64,000 nt of DNA from Rutpela maculata (lineage: Eukaryota; Arthropoda; Insecta; Coleoptera; Cerambycidae): positions 5,821,208-5,885,207 of the forward strand of contig OW386286.2 in NCBI GenBank assembly GCA_936432065.2, given 5' to 3'. The notes beneath the pieces were generated by a model. That model saw only the letters and a list, made by a program, of their open reading frames with translations. It did not search any database and was not told where the DNA came from. The translations under genes and the position numbers were made by a program. Positions within the stretch are counted from its first letter, which is position 1; each line of letters starts with the position of its first letter. This document shows positions 46,083-58,826 of this stretch, piece after piece.

Positions 46083-49000
46083 CATGTTCAAAACTTGTCC
46101 AAACATGCCCAAATATGTCGAAAACATGTTCCAACATGTCTAAAACATACCCATATACTTATCGAAATCTTCCCAAACATTTCCAAGCTTGTCGAAAACA
46201 TGTTCCAACATGTCCAAACAAACAGATCAAAAACATGTTCCAACACGTCGAAATCATTCCCAAATGTCAAAATGTCCGAGACTGTCAAAAACATGTCTAA
46301 AAATATCCAAGCGAGCCTAAAACATGTTGAAAACTTGTTACAACATGTCAAATTTATCGAAGACATATCCAAACATGTTCCAACCGGCCGACAACATGTC
46401 CAAGCATGCCGAAAACATGCAATAACATATTCCAACATGTCGAGATCTTATCCCAACATGTCTAAACAAACAGACAAATATCATGTTACAACATGTTCAA
46501 ACATGTCGGAAACATATCGAAACATGTTCTAACATGTCGAAAACATTTCCAAATGTCGAAATGTCCCAGAATGTCAAAAACATGATCCAACAAGTAGAAA
46601 ACATGTCTAAAAATATTCAAGCATGCCCAAAACATGTTGAAAACTTGTTACAGCATACCCAGACATGCCCAAATATGTCGAAAACATGTTCCAACATGTC
46701 GACAACATGTCTGAGCATGCCGAAAACATGCAATAACATATTGCAACATGTCGAAAACATGCCCATACTTGTCGAAATCAATCCCAAACATGCCAAAGCA
46801 TGTCGAAAACATGTTTCAACATGTTCAGACATGTCTAACACATCAAAACATGTTCCAACATGTCGAAATCATTCTCATTACTATCTACGTGTCGAAAACA
46901 TGTTCCAAACATATCCCAACATGTCCAAACGAACAGACCAAAAACATGTTTAAACACGTCGGAAACATATCAAAACATGTTCCAACATGTCGAAATGTCC
47001 CAGAATGTCGAAAACATGTCCCAACAAGTCGAAAATATGTCTACACATATCCAAGCATGCCTAAAACATGTTAAAAACTTGTTACAACATGCCAGGACAT
47101 GCCCAAATATATCGAAAATATACATGTTCCAAGCATGCCGAAAACATGCCCTTACTTGTCGAAATCATTCCCAAACATGTCCAAGTATGTCGAAAACATG
47201 TTCCAACATGTCCGTATTCACCGAAAACATGTTTAAACATGTTTAAAACATATCATAACATCCAATATGTCGAAATCATTCTCATTCCTATGTAAGTCCG
47301 CATGGCTAAAATATGTTCCAACATGTTCAAACATGTCAAAAACATATCAAGACATGTTCCAACATGTCGAAATCATTCCCAAATGTCGAAATGGAGAACG
47401 TCGAAACCATATTCCAACATGTCGAAAACACGTCTAAGACATTACCACTATATTGAAAACTTGTTACAATATGTAGAAACATGCCCAAATATGTCGAAAA
47501 TATGTTCCAACATGTCAGCAACATGACCAAGCATCTTGAAAATATGCCCATACTTGTCGAAATCATTCCCAAACATTTCGAAGCTTGTCGAAAACATATC
47601 CCAACATGTTCAAACGTGTCGGAAACATATCAAAACATGTTTCAACAAGTCGAAAACATGTCTAAAGATATCCAAGCATGCCTAAAACATGTTGAAAACT
47701 TGTTACAACATGCCCGGACATGCCCATATATATCGAAAACATATCCAAACATGTTCCAACATGTCGACAACATGTCAAAACATGCCCTTACTTGTCGAAA
47801 TCATTCCAACATGTCGAAAACGTTCCAACATGTCGAAAACATACCCATACTTATCGAAATCTTCCCAAGCATTTCCAAGCTTGTCGAAAACATGTTCCAA
47901 CATGTCCAAACAAACAGACCAAAAAGATGTTACATGTTCAAACATGTCGGAAACATCAAAACATGTTCCAACACGTCGAAATTATTTCCAAATGTCGAAA
48001 TGTCCCAAACTGTCGAAAACATGTCTAAAAATATCCAAGCATGCCTAAAACATGTTGAAAACTTGTTACAACATGTCCAAATATGCCGAAAACATATCCA
48101 AACATGTTCCAACAGGCCGACATGTCCAAGCATGCCGAACACATGTAATAACATATTCCAACATGTCGAAATAATGTCCCAACCTGTCTAAACAAACAGA
48201 CCAAAATCGTTAGAACGTGTTCAAACATGTTGGAAATATATCGAAACATGTTCTAACATGTCGAAATCATTTCCAAATGTCGAAATGTCCCAGAATATGG
48301 AAAACATGATCCAACAAGTCGAAAATATGTTTAAAAATATCCAAGCATGCCTAAAACATGTTGAAAACTTGTTACAGCAAGCCCAGGCATTCCCAAATAT
48401 GTCGAAATCATATCCAAACATGTTCCAACATGTCGACAACATGTCCAGGCATGCAGAAAGTATGCAATAACATGTTGCAACATGTCGAAAACATGCCCAT
48501 ACTTGTCGAAATTATCCCCAAACATGTCAAAGCATGTCGAAAACATGTTCCAACGTGTCCGTGTACACTGAAACATGTTTAAACATGTCTAACACATATC
48601 AAAACATTTTCCAACATGTTAAAATCATTCTCAGTGCTATGTACGTGTCGAAAACATGTTCCAAACATACCCCAAACAAACATACCAAAAACATGTTCAA
48701 ATATGTCGGAAACATATCAAAACATGTTTCAACATGTCGAAATGTCCCAGAATGTCGAAAACGTGTCCCAACAAGTCGAAAACATGTCTAAGTATATCCC
48801 AGCTTGTCTAAAACATGTTGAAAACTTGTTACAACATGCCAGGACATTCTCAAATATATCGAAAACATATCCAAACATGTCACAAGCATGCCGAAAACAT
48901 GCCCTTACTTGTCGAAATCATTCCCAAACATGTCCAAGTGTGTCGAAAGCATGTTCCAACATGTCCATATTCATCGAAAACATGTTCAAACATGTCTAAA

Positions 49001-49851
49001 ACATATCAAAACATGTTCCAATATGTCGAAATCATTCTCATTCCTATGTACGTCCGCGTGTCGAAAATATGTTCCAACATGTTCAAACATGTCAAAAACA
49101 TATCAAGACATGCTCCAACATGTCGAAATCATTCCCAAATGTCGAAATACCCCAGAACTTCGAAAACATATTCCAACATGTCGAAAACACGTCTAAGGCA
49201 TGTACTACCATGTTGAAAACTTGTTACAATATGTACAAACATGCCCAAATATGTCGAAAATATGTTCCAACATATCAAAAATATGACCAAGCACCTCGAA
49301 AACATGCCCATACTTGTCCCAACAAGTTGAAAACATGTCTAAAGATATCCAAGCATGCCTAAAACATGTTGAAAACTTGTTACAATATGCCCAAGTATAT
49401 CGAAAACATATCCAAACATGTTCCAACATGTCGACAACATGTCCAAGCATGCCGAAAACATACAATAACATATAACAACATGTCGAAAACATGCCCATAC
49501 TTGTCGAAATCATTCCCAAACATGCCCAATCATGCCGAAAACATGTTCCAACATGTCCATATACATCGAAAACATGTTCCAACATGTTCGTTGGACATGT
49601 CTAAAACATATCAAAACATGTTCCAACATGTATAAAATCATTCCCATTCCCAAGTCGAAGACGTGTTCCAACACATCGAAAACATGATCCAACATGTTCA
49701 AACATGTCGAAAACATATGAAGACACGTTACAACATGTCGAAATCATTCCTAAACAGGTCTAAACATACCGAAAACATATCTCAACGTGTCCAAACATGT
49801 CGAGAACACGCCCCAACAAGTCGAAAACATATTCCAATATGTCACAAACAT
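46083..49851 (+). repeat. ACATGT satellite, block 2
   Basis: The array resumes with sequence matching block 1 from about 43297 and ends with a stretch matching 44642-45283 closely. Marker block 'aacatgttgaaaacttgtta' lies at about 46320, 46630, 47070, 47450, 47690, 48050, 48356, 48816, 49210 and 49366. The interval pattern near 300, 450, 390 and 156 is seen in both blocks. Confidence 0.95.
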
Positions 49852-50078
49852 GTTGGTTGGTTGGTTGGTACACTTCCTTATGTTATCGTGAGAATAGTAG
49901 TTTCAATTGGTTCCCATACAGATTATTCACATTTCACCAGATGCTTAACACCTACACGCCATTATCGTTATCGTCTCTCGTTAATGTCTCTAATACCAAT
50001 ATTATACAATCTATGGTTCAATATTTCTTCAATGAAAGTGTCAAAAGCTTTGGTAAGATCAAACAACAGTGAAACAGT
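49852..50078. mobile_element. LINE-like module 2, truncated
   Basis: Same first ~225 bp as module 1, including the RT motif A segment on the minus strand, cut after 'aaacaacagtgaaac'. It is followed by a short A run and then satellite in the opposite orientation. Confidence 0.8.
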
Positions 50079-50091
50079 GAAAAAAAAAATG

Positions 50092-53000
50092 GTGGTACAG
50101 GTCTTAGACGTGTTTTCGACATGTTGGAATGTGTTTTCGACGTTCTGGGGCATTTCGACATTTGAGAATGATTTCGACATGTTGGAGCATGTCTTGATAT
50201 GTTTTTGACATGTTTGAACATGTTGGAGCATGTTTTCGACACGCGGACGTACATAAGAATGAGAATGATTTCGACATATTGGAACATATTTTGATGTTTT
50301 AGACATGTTTGAACGTGTTTTCGGCGAATATGGACATGCTGGAACATGTTTTCGACATACTTGGACATGTTTGGGAATGATTTCGACAAGTAACGGCATG
50401 TTTTCGGCATGCTTGCGACATGTTTGTAAGTTTTCGATATATTTGAGCATGTCCTGGCATGTTGTAACAAGTTTTCAACATGTTTTAGACATGCTTGGAT
50501 ATACTTAGACATGTTTTCGACTTGTTGGGACACGTTTTCGACATTCTGGAACATTTCGACATGTTGGAACATGTTTTGATATGTTTCCGACATGTTTGAA
50601 CATGTTTTTGGTCTGTTTGTTTGGACATGTTGGGATATGTTTGGAACATGTTTTCGACACGTACATAGGACTGAGAATGAGTGCAACATGTTTTGATATG
50701 TGTTAGACATGTTTCAGTGTACATGGGCACGTTGGAACATATTTTTGACATGTTTGGGGATAATTTCGACAAGTATGGGCATGTTTTCGACATGTTGCAA
50801 TATGTTATTGCATGCTTTCTGCATGCTTGGACATGTTGTCGACATGTTGGAATATGTTTGGATATGTTTTCGACATATTTGGGCATGTCTGGGCATGCTG
50901 TAGCAAGTTTTCAGCCTGTTTTAGGCATGCTTGGATATTTTAAAACATATTTTCGACTTGTTGGATCATGTTTTCCACATTCTGGGACATTTCGACATTT
51001 GGAAATGATTTCGACATGTTGGAACATGTTTCGATATGTTTCCAACATGTTTGAACATGTTTTAACGATTTTGGACTGTTTGCTTAGACATGTTGGGACA
51101 TGATTTCGACATGTTGGAATATGTTATTGCATGTTTTCGGCATGCTTGGACATATCGGCCTGTTGGAACATATTTGGATATGTTTTCGACATATTTGGAC
51201 ATGTTGTAACAAGTTTTCAACATGTTTTAGGCATGCTTGGATATTTTTAGACATGTTTTCGACAGTCTGGGACATTTCGACATTTGGAAATGGTTTCGAC
51301 GTATTGGAACATGCTTTGTCTATTACAATCGAAACTTAGCGTTTTGTGGCAATACATAGTTATTGTACTTAACGCGGCCAGGCTTGTAACTCGTAATTCA
51401 GCGCTCGGCGGGGCATTAGTCCGGAGAATAGCTGTTGGTTGCAGTCTGGTTTCTTATTCCTTACATATTTAAGGAAACATATAGAAAAATATTTCACTAG
51501 TAAATGATTTGATATTTCCGACATGTTTGAATATGTAACATGTTTTTGGTCTGTTTGTTTGGACAAGTTGGAACATGTTTTCGACAAGCTTGGAAATATT
51601 TGGGAAGATTTCGATAAGTATGGGTATGTTTTCGACATGTTGGAATGATTTCGACAAAGGCATGTTTTGACACGTTGGAACATGTTTGGATATGTTTTCG
51701 ATATATATGGGCATGTCCGGGCATGTTGTAACAAGTTTTCAACATGTTTTAGGCATGCTTGGATATCTTTAGACATGTTTTCGACTTGTTGGAACATGTT
51801 TTGATATGTTTCCGACACGTTTGAACATGTGACATGTTTTTGGTCTGTTTGTTTGGACATGTTGGGATATGTTTTCGTCAAGCTTCGAAATGTTTGGGAA
51901 TGATTTCGACAAGTATGGGCATATTTTCAAGATGCTTGGTCATGTTGTTTACATGTTGGAACATATTTTCGACATATTTGGGCATGTTTGTACATGTTGT
52001 AACAAGTTTTCAACATGGTGGTACATGTCTTAGACGTGTTTTCGACATGTTGGAATATGGTATCGACGTTCTGGGGCATTTCGACACTTGGGAATGATTT
52101 CGACATGTTGGAACATGTCTTGATATGTTTTTGACATGTTTGAACATGTTGGAACATGTTTTCGACATGCGGACTTATATAGGAATGAGAATGATTTCGA
52201 CATATCGGAACATGTTTTGATATGTTTTAAACATGTTTGAACATGTTTTCGGTGAATGTGGACATGTTGGAACATGTTTTCGACATACTTGGACATGTTT
52301 GGTAATGATTTCGACAAGTAAGGGCATGCTTTCGGCATGCTAGGAACATGTATATTTTCGATATATTTGGGCATGTCCTGGTGTGTTGTAAGACGTTTTC
52401 AACATGTTTTAGGCATGCTTGGATATGTTTAGACATATTTTCGACTTGTTGGGACCTGTTTTCGACATTCTGGGACATTTTGACATGTTGGAACATGTTT
52501 TGATATGTTTCCGACATGTTTAAACATGTTTTTGATCTGTTCGTTTGGACATGTTGGGATATGTTTGGAACATGTTTTCGACACGTACACAGGAATGAGA
52601 ATGATTTCGACATGTTGGAACATGTTTTGATGTGTTAGACATGTTTGAACATGTTGGAACGTATTTTCGACATGCTATGACATGTTTGGGAATGATTTCG
52701 ACAAGTATGGGCATGTTTTCGACATGTTGCATTATGTTATTGCATGTTTTCGGCATGATTGGACATGTTGTCGACATGTTGGAACATGTTTGGACATGTT
52801 CTCGACATATCTGGACATGTCTGGGCATGCTGTAACAAGTTTTCAACATGTTTTGGGCATGCTTGATATGTTTTTAACTTGTTTGAAAATATTTTTGGTG
52901 TGTTTGGACATGTTTTTGGTGTGTTTGTACACGTTGTAACATGTTTTCATCATGAATATGTTTATTGCATGCTTTCGGCATGTTGTTACATGTTTTCGAC

Positions 53001-53625
53001 ATTTTGGGACATTTTGATACGCCTCTACACACGTTTAGGAATGATTACAAGTTGGAACATGTTGGAACATGTTTTCGGTATGTTGGAACATGTTTTAATG
53101 TTTTAGACATGTTTGAACATGTTTTCGGTGAATATGGACATGTTTGAACATATTTTCGACATGCTTGGACATGTTTGGTAATGATTTCGACAAGTAAGGG
53201 TATTTTTTCGACATGCTCGGACAAGTTGTCGACATGTTGGAACATGTTTGGATGTTTTAGGCATATTTGGGCATGCCTGGGTATGTTAAAACAAGTTTTC
53301 AACATGTTTTAGGCACGCTTGGATATTTTTAGACATGTTTTCGAGTTGTTGGAACATGTTTTCGACATTCTGAGACATTTCGACATTTGAAAATGATTTC
53401 GACATGTTGGAACATGTTTTGATATGTTTTTTGGTCTGTTTGTTTGGACATATTTTGACATGTTTTCGACAAGCTTGGAAATGTTTGGGAATGATTTCGA
53501 CAAGTATGGGCATGTTTTCGGGATACTTGGTCATGTTTTCGACATATTTGGCATGATTGGACTTATTGTAGCAAATTTTCAACATGGTGGTACATGTTTT
53601 AGGCGTATTTTCGACATTTTTGAAC
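50092..53625 (-). repeat. ACATGT satellite, block 3, inverted
   Basis: Same satellite on the opposite strand (GTTTTCGACATGTTGGAAC). Read backwards from 53625 to 50092 it follows the order of block 1 from about 41000 to 44640, so it is an inverted copy of a macro-unit rather than a random array. It is interrupted at 51317-51506. Confidence 0.93.
51317..51506. other. 190 bp non-satellite insertion within block 3
   Basis: Unique sequence starting 'tgtctattacaatcgaaac', with a GC-richer stretch (cagcgctcggcggggcatta) near 51400. No satellite periodicity; origin unknown. Confidence 0.7.
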
Positions 53626-54037
53626 ATGTCCAAGCATGCCGAAAACATACAATAATATATACCAACATGTCAAAAACATGCCCATACTTGTCGAAATCAT
53701 TCCCAAACATGTCCAATCATGTCGAAAACATGTTCCAACATGTCCATATACATCGAAAACATGTTCCAACATGTTCGTTAGACATGTCTAAACATATCAA
53801 AACATGTTCCAACATGTATAAAATCATTCCCATTCCCATGTCGAAGACGTGTTCCAACACATCGAAAACATGATCCAATATGTTCAAACATGTCGAAAAC
53901 ATATCAAGACACGTTCCAACATGTCGAAATCATTCCTAAACAGGTCCAAACATACCGAAAACATATCTCAACGTGTCCAAACATGTCGAAAACACGCCCC
54001 AACAAGTCGAAAACATATTCCAACATGTCTCAAACAT
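53626..54037 (+). repeat. ACATGT satellite, block 4
   Basis: Plus orientation again, matching 44880-45283 and leading into module 3 through the same junction sequence as blocks 1 and 2. Confidence 0.92.
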
Positions 54038-54900
54038 GTTGGTTGGTTGGTACACTTCCTTATGTTATCGTGAGATTAGTAGTTTCAATTGGTTCCCATA
54101 CAGATTATTCACATTTCACCAAATGCTTAACACCTGCACGCCGTTATCGTTCAATATCGTTCAATATCGTATGGTTCAATATTTCTTCAATTAAAGTGTC
54201 AAAAGCTTTGGTAAGATCAAACAACAGTGAAACTGTTACACAAATTTATTTTATTAGGGGCGTCAGTCGCGCTCTCCCCTTTGCTTTGAGTGGTTAATTT
54301 CAAACTCTCAGTGAGATTCGGTTAATTTATAAGAAGGTCCTATAATAATCGAGAAAGGTATATAAGTTCGCATTTACCGTGAATTGCTAACTGCTCTCTC
54401 TTCAAAGTTTCCGCATCGTAAGAACGATGTACTGGTCTTATATCTAACACTGCTTATTGTCTTATTACTTCTGAATGTCCTAATTACTTTCTTAGAGCTC
54501 CTCTCTTCAGCTTCTGTGATCTGATCGACGTTCTGAATATCAGACGTGTGGACCTTTTTGAGGACAAGTTCATTCAGTGATCGATCTAACACACAAAAGC
54601 TCCCGAGAGGTTAAACTAAAAGTTAATCATTCAGGGCAAGTTGTACCAACAAGCAGTTAGTCCTAACCCAGTGTTAAGAGCAATGACGCGTTGTACCAAT
54701 ACGCTAACCTTGAATTTTTGAATTTAAAGTGGACATGTCCGCATGTACTCATTTATGGGCTAATCGAACGTTTCCTTTATTTTTCCTAATATTGAAGATC
54801 TGCCTTCGGGTATGAAACTGTAATTTTCCGATAATCCTCCGGTGCATGGTCAAGTAGCCTGATAGATTTAAATTCTTTTTATGCGAAAAACATGCCTTGA
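54038..54900. mobile_element. LINE-like module 3
   Basis: Counterpart of module 1, with a ~140 bp extra stretch at about 54230-54380 and a small deletion near 54720. The minus-strand frame with NVDQITEAEERSSKK is kept at 54374-54592. It runs past the point where module 1 returns to satellite, into the TGACGTCA element. Confidence 0.75.
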
Positions 54901-54926
54901 CACTTTTCGCCTTTTTTCCCAGCTAG

Positions 54927-55774
54927 CACACTGACGTCAATTTGACGTCATTTATTAGTTATAAACACAAGTCCCAATATAATGACGTTATTTAGTACGT
55001 CTATATGACGGTCTAATGTCACATACTAATGAAGTTTTAATGTCGACGTCACAGTAACGTTCAATAGGACCTTGATTGGACCAATGAGGGCCCAAATATC
55101 TCATTTGGACCCACACATTTTTCGTACGTTCTTTTGATGTACAACACAGATCAACCGGTGACTTCATAGTATTAACGTTCGATGTGACGTTGATATGACG
55201 AATGTGGACCCAAATAAATACTTTTTCCGTACGTCATTTTAACGTACCATCCACGTTTTCTTTTGACCTAGATACGTCATAATAATAACGTCACAGTGAC
55301 GTTTAAATGAAAAAAACCTTGTTCGTGCGTCATTTTGACGTACCGCCCTCGTTTTCCTTTGATCTATAGACGTCGTAATAATGACGTCACGATGACGTCA
55401 TTTTGACGTACCACCCATGTTTTCTTTTGACCTAGATACGTCATAATAATGGCGTCAGTGACGTTTAAATGACAAAAAACCCTGCCCGTACGTCATTTTG
55501 TTTAAATGATAAAAACCTTGTCCGTACATAATTTTGACGTACCACCCACGTCTTATTTTAATCCATAGATGTCGTAATAATGACGTCACAGTGACGTTTA
55601 AATGTCAAAAAAATACCTTGTCCGTACGTCATTTTGACGTACCATCCTCGATTTTTTTTGGACCTATAGACGTCATGCAACATCGTAAGATATGACGTTA
55701 ATTTGACGTTATTCATTCGGGAAATGACGTAGACCGATACTGACGCCTGGTGACGTCAAATTGACGTCAGTGTG
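54927..55774. mobile_element. TGACGTCA-rich element with terminal inverted repeats
   Basis: The ends CACACTGACGTCAATTTGAC and its complement are flanked by CTAG on both sides (54923-54926 and 55775-55778), either target duplications or part of the inverted repeat. Seven exact TGACGTCA palindromes are visible (near 54932, 54943, 55383, 55392, 55580, 55752 and 55763), among many ACGTCA and TGACGT halves. The interior at 55220-55670 is built of ~110-120 bp direct units containing 'cattttgacgtaccaccc'. No coding frame. The superfamily is not assigned. Confidence 0.85.
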
Positions 55775-55778
55775 CTAG

Positions 55779-56040
55779 AAATTTCTATTTAGAGAGTACG
55801 CGCCTTTGCCGCTTTTTCCGTTTTATCACTTAATATTTTGCAAACTTACAATTCTTTAATTTTTTCTAAGTCCACCTTTATATTACTCTTTAATTCTGTA
55901 GAGTCGTGAAGCGACCAAAAAATCTAGATTCGGCGAACTTTCGAATTTTCTACTTTCGGTACACACGTCTTCGTGGACGTGAAAAAGTCTCTTTATGTTA
56001 AATTTCGGCAATTAGATCAGTCTTGTTAGGCGAAAAATTT
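55779..56040. other. No gene recognised
   Basis: AT-rich sequence between the TGACGTCA element and the RT fragment. Confidence 0.4.
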
Positions 56041-56049
56041 TGATTTTGA

Positions 56050-56353
56050 AAGGTCGACAACAAGACCACGTAGCTGCCGTCATCCAGACACTGATGTACA
56101 TATCCCAGCAGATGACAAGATGCTGTTTTCTACCGACATGTTTGATCCAAAATCATGCTGAGATAATGACAGCATGTAGTTTATTTCTAACAAAATTTAT
56201 AATTCTGTTGATCACCACTATTTCAGGTATTTTAGATATGATACACAAAATAGTTTGTCTATAATTTTCGAGATTAGTGGTCACTTTTTTTAACGGAGGA
56301 ATTACAGTAGCTAGTTTTAAGCAAGTTGAAAAAATTGCTGTTTCAACTGACAT
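56050..56353 (-). pseudogene. LINE reverse transcriptase fragment (N-terminal RT motifs)
   Basis: The minus strand reads FSTCLKLATVIPPLKK, NLENYRQTILCIISKIPEIV and VINRIINFVRNK. After a frameshift it reads LSQHDFGSNMSVENSIL. This is the order 'P..LK.A.VIPL.K.....NYRPISLL..FSKI.E' then 'L...QFGFRKGRST' found in non-LTR RTs just before motif A. The PIS of the canonical block has become TIL. The fragment lacks catalytic residues. The LINE-like modules carry the next motif (A), so the fragments could share an origin. Confidence 0.75.
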
Positions 56354-56359
56354 TTATTA

Positions 56360-57517
56360 AATAGACAAAAGTTTAAAAATATTATTTTCAATATATTTTA
56401 TAATTTTTGCTGTTAAATCATCACAACTGCGTGCATTTTTCTTTCTAAGTTGTACTATAATATTACGAATCTCTTATATTTACAGTATATATAATTAAAT
56501 GACTTTAATTTTCGTAAGTACTCTGAAATGTAAAAATTCGGAGAAATCTCGAAAGGTGATTTTTTTACGATTACAATACTTCCCTGCGGTAAGCGAGGGA
56601 AGTCAAATATGTTGGAAAGAAGAACTTTATTTCCATGTATTGCCACAAAATTGATTTTTAATTATTCTAAAGAATCATTAAATATGGAATTAAGGATTGC
56701 AATTAAACAAACAACGTAAACAATATAAATTTTAATTATATTAAAATGATATACAATATACTTATAACAATAAATTTGCTATACCTATACAAAACAAAAT
56801 ATCAGTTATGGTGTGTAAGGTCGACAACAATTATTATTACACTAACAATTATTGTTTTCTTTAATGTACTATTATATATTTATATAAGTACAGATTATAC
56901 TAAACCTCTGACATAAGTACGAGGTACGATATTTATAGGTACTAGATATTACAATGCCTATTTTGATTACAACGTTTATTTATAACAAAATGGACGGGTT
57001 AAAATGTACATAATCCTAATAAACTTGTAAAAAATATGCCTAGATATTAGGCAGAAAATAAAGATAATAATCGCAATTATGTTCAGTAGCTTCGTTGACT
57101 CAAAACTGATTGCAATAATCTCTATTTAATCTCTTGCTTTTTCTGTCTGCTCCAAAATAAAGTCAAACCATGCAAGGTGAATCAGAAATCTGTTAAAGGA
57201 GCCCTCACAAATATATGAATGTTAGGGCTTTGGATTTGACTGAAAATATCTGTATTGTTGACATGTTGCAGCTTATGGCCTCCCGATCAAAAGCCCGAAA
57301 GAGTGCAAGACTGAAAAATTGACATATTTTAAGACATCCTCACATATTCCGCGTAAAAATCGACGATTTCTCTATTGAAGTCATCAGTTTTAGATGGTTC
57401 TATTACAAAAATCATGTTCACCTAGGTATTACCCTGTCGAAATTACTGTGGCCATACTTGAATCAACTTGACTCGACATGCGGGTGCAGAGGCGCCTTCA
57501 TAGAAGCGATTTGTAAC
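56360..57517. other. AT-rich spacer with a family 3 hairpin end
   Basis: The motif CTTCCCTGCGGTAAGCGAGG at about 56567-56590 matches the tips near 38490 and 25927. The rest (56600-57517) shows no recognisable gene or array. Confidence 0.45.
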
Positions 57518-58169
57518 CCAGACAGCATAAGTAAATCCTATGGACATCTGCACTGGACATGAAGGACATAATGCGGATATTCCTAAGGAGCATATATGGA
57601 CCACATAGGATATTCTATGGATATTCTTTTGTCACAACTTTGGAGGTCCATAAAATATCCATTGTAAAGCCCTAGGAATGTCTGCTGGATATATATATAT
57701 ATAGGACGTATTTGTTACACTATGCTGGACAATGGACAGCGAATATCAACTGAATCTACAGGTTAGCTTTATGAATATCCAGGTTTGTAAAAATGTATCC
57801 AGTGCCTGGCAGCTCTGAATAAATTTAAAAGGCATTTAAATTGTTACTTGCTATGTTACTACAGAATAATGACATTTAATCTGATCATTAGTGCCAAGCG
57901 AATCCGGATTCAGTGTTTTGAGAATCAAGTTTGCAATAAAAATGATTTAGTATCAATTTATTAGAATATACGCTATAGTGTTAGGTACTGCTTATTGTCA
58001 ATGTTTTATAAGTGGCGCCATATACAAACAATTCCTACAACAAACTACGCGGTTATGCATAAACAAATAAACTTCACCAACAAAGAATGAACAAGCAATT
58101 TTGAAAACGCTAAACAAATAATATATAGTGAATTTGAGATATACAAATGTGTTTGCTTGTTTTGTGATA

Positions 58170-58484
58170 TCCAAATAGACAATCTACGGATATACGTTGT
58201 TGAGTAAAAACGGATATCCACTTTATATCTCTCGATGGACTATGCACGCATATTCGTAAATGTATCAGAAAGGGGAATCACATATAAATTCCCTTATGGA
58301 CAATTCACGGATATTCGTTGATGGATAAAAACGAATATCCAGTGGATATCTCTCGATGGACAATGTACGAATATTTGTAGATGGATCAGAAACGAGCATA
58401 CAATGTATATCCTTTAATGCACAATGTACGGATATTCGTTAATGGATAAGGCCGGATGTCCACTGGATATCTCATGGTGGTTGT
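58170..58484. repeat. ~60 bp tandem repeat, about five units
   Basis: The word CGGATATTCGTT or a variant recurs at about 58190, 58249, 58311, 58371 and 58432, and again at about 59048 and 59169 beyond the interruption. Each unit also carries 'gatggataaaaacggatatc' and 'atctctcgatggacaatg' blocks. Confidence 0.85.
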
Positions 58485-58756
58485 TTTTGATGTTTGAAGT
58501 GGTAGCAATTTTTGATAAGAAAGAAAAAGACGTATGTTACGATTGGCTGAAGTTGTTGGGCAACTTGTATTTTTGAAATTGAGTTGTCTTTCGATTTCGG
58601 ACATTTGTGTATAAATAGAAAACTATTATATTAAGGGGAAGAAACCGGGAGGTTTGTTCACAGTGGTGCTTTATACCTACCTTTATAGGATTTTGTCCGA
58701 TCGGTCGGATGTCCAATCGGTCGGTTGTAAGATCGATCGACCGATTGAGTCTAAAC

Positions 58757-58826
58757 AAACATGCCCAAACCTGTCTAAACACAGCTAAACATGTCTAAAC
58801 ATATCTAAAGATGCCTAAACATGTTT
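58757..58826 (+). repeat. Seven-unit perfect-length 10 bp array related to the ACATGT satellite
   Basis: Units in order: AAACATGCCC, AAACCTGTCT, AAACACAGCT, AAACATGTCT, AAACATATCT, AAAGATGCCT, AAACATGTTT. Every unit is exactly 10 bases. It lies 4.7 kb from the main satellite. Confidence 0.88.

Noticed and set aside
40790..54037. CRISPR-like array because of regular short repeats
   Set aside because: Units are 10-11 bases with no unique spacers, degenerate, and in an animal-type genome. This is a satellite.
40934..54073. Dozens of overlapping open frames of 60-236 codons on both strands, rich in words such as NMSKTCSNM and EHVFDML
   Set aside because: They come from the satellite unit, which contains almost no stop triplets in any frame. 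Several frames are open at once on both strands, which real genes do not show.
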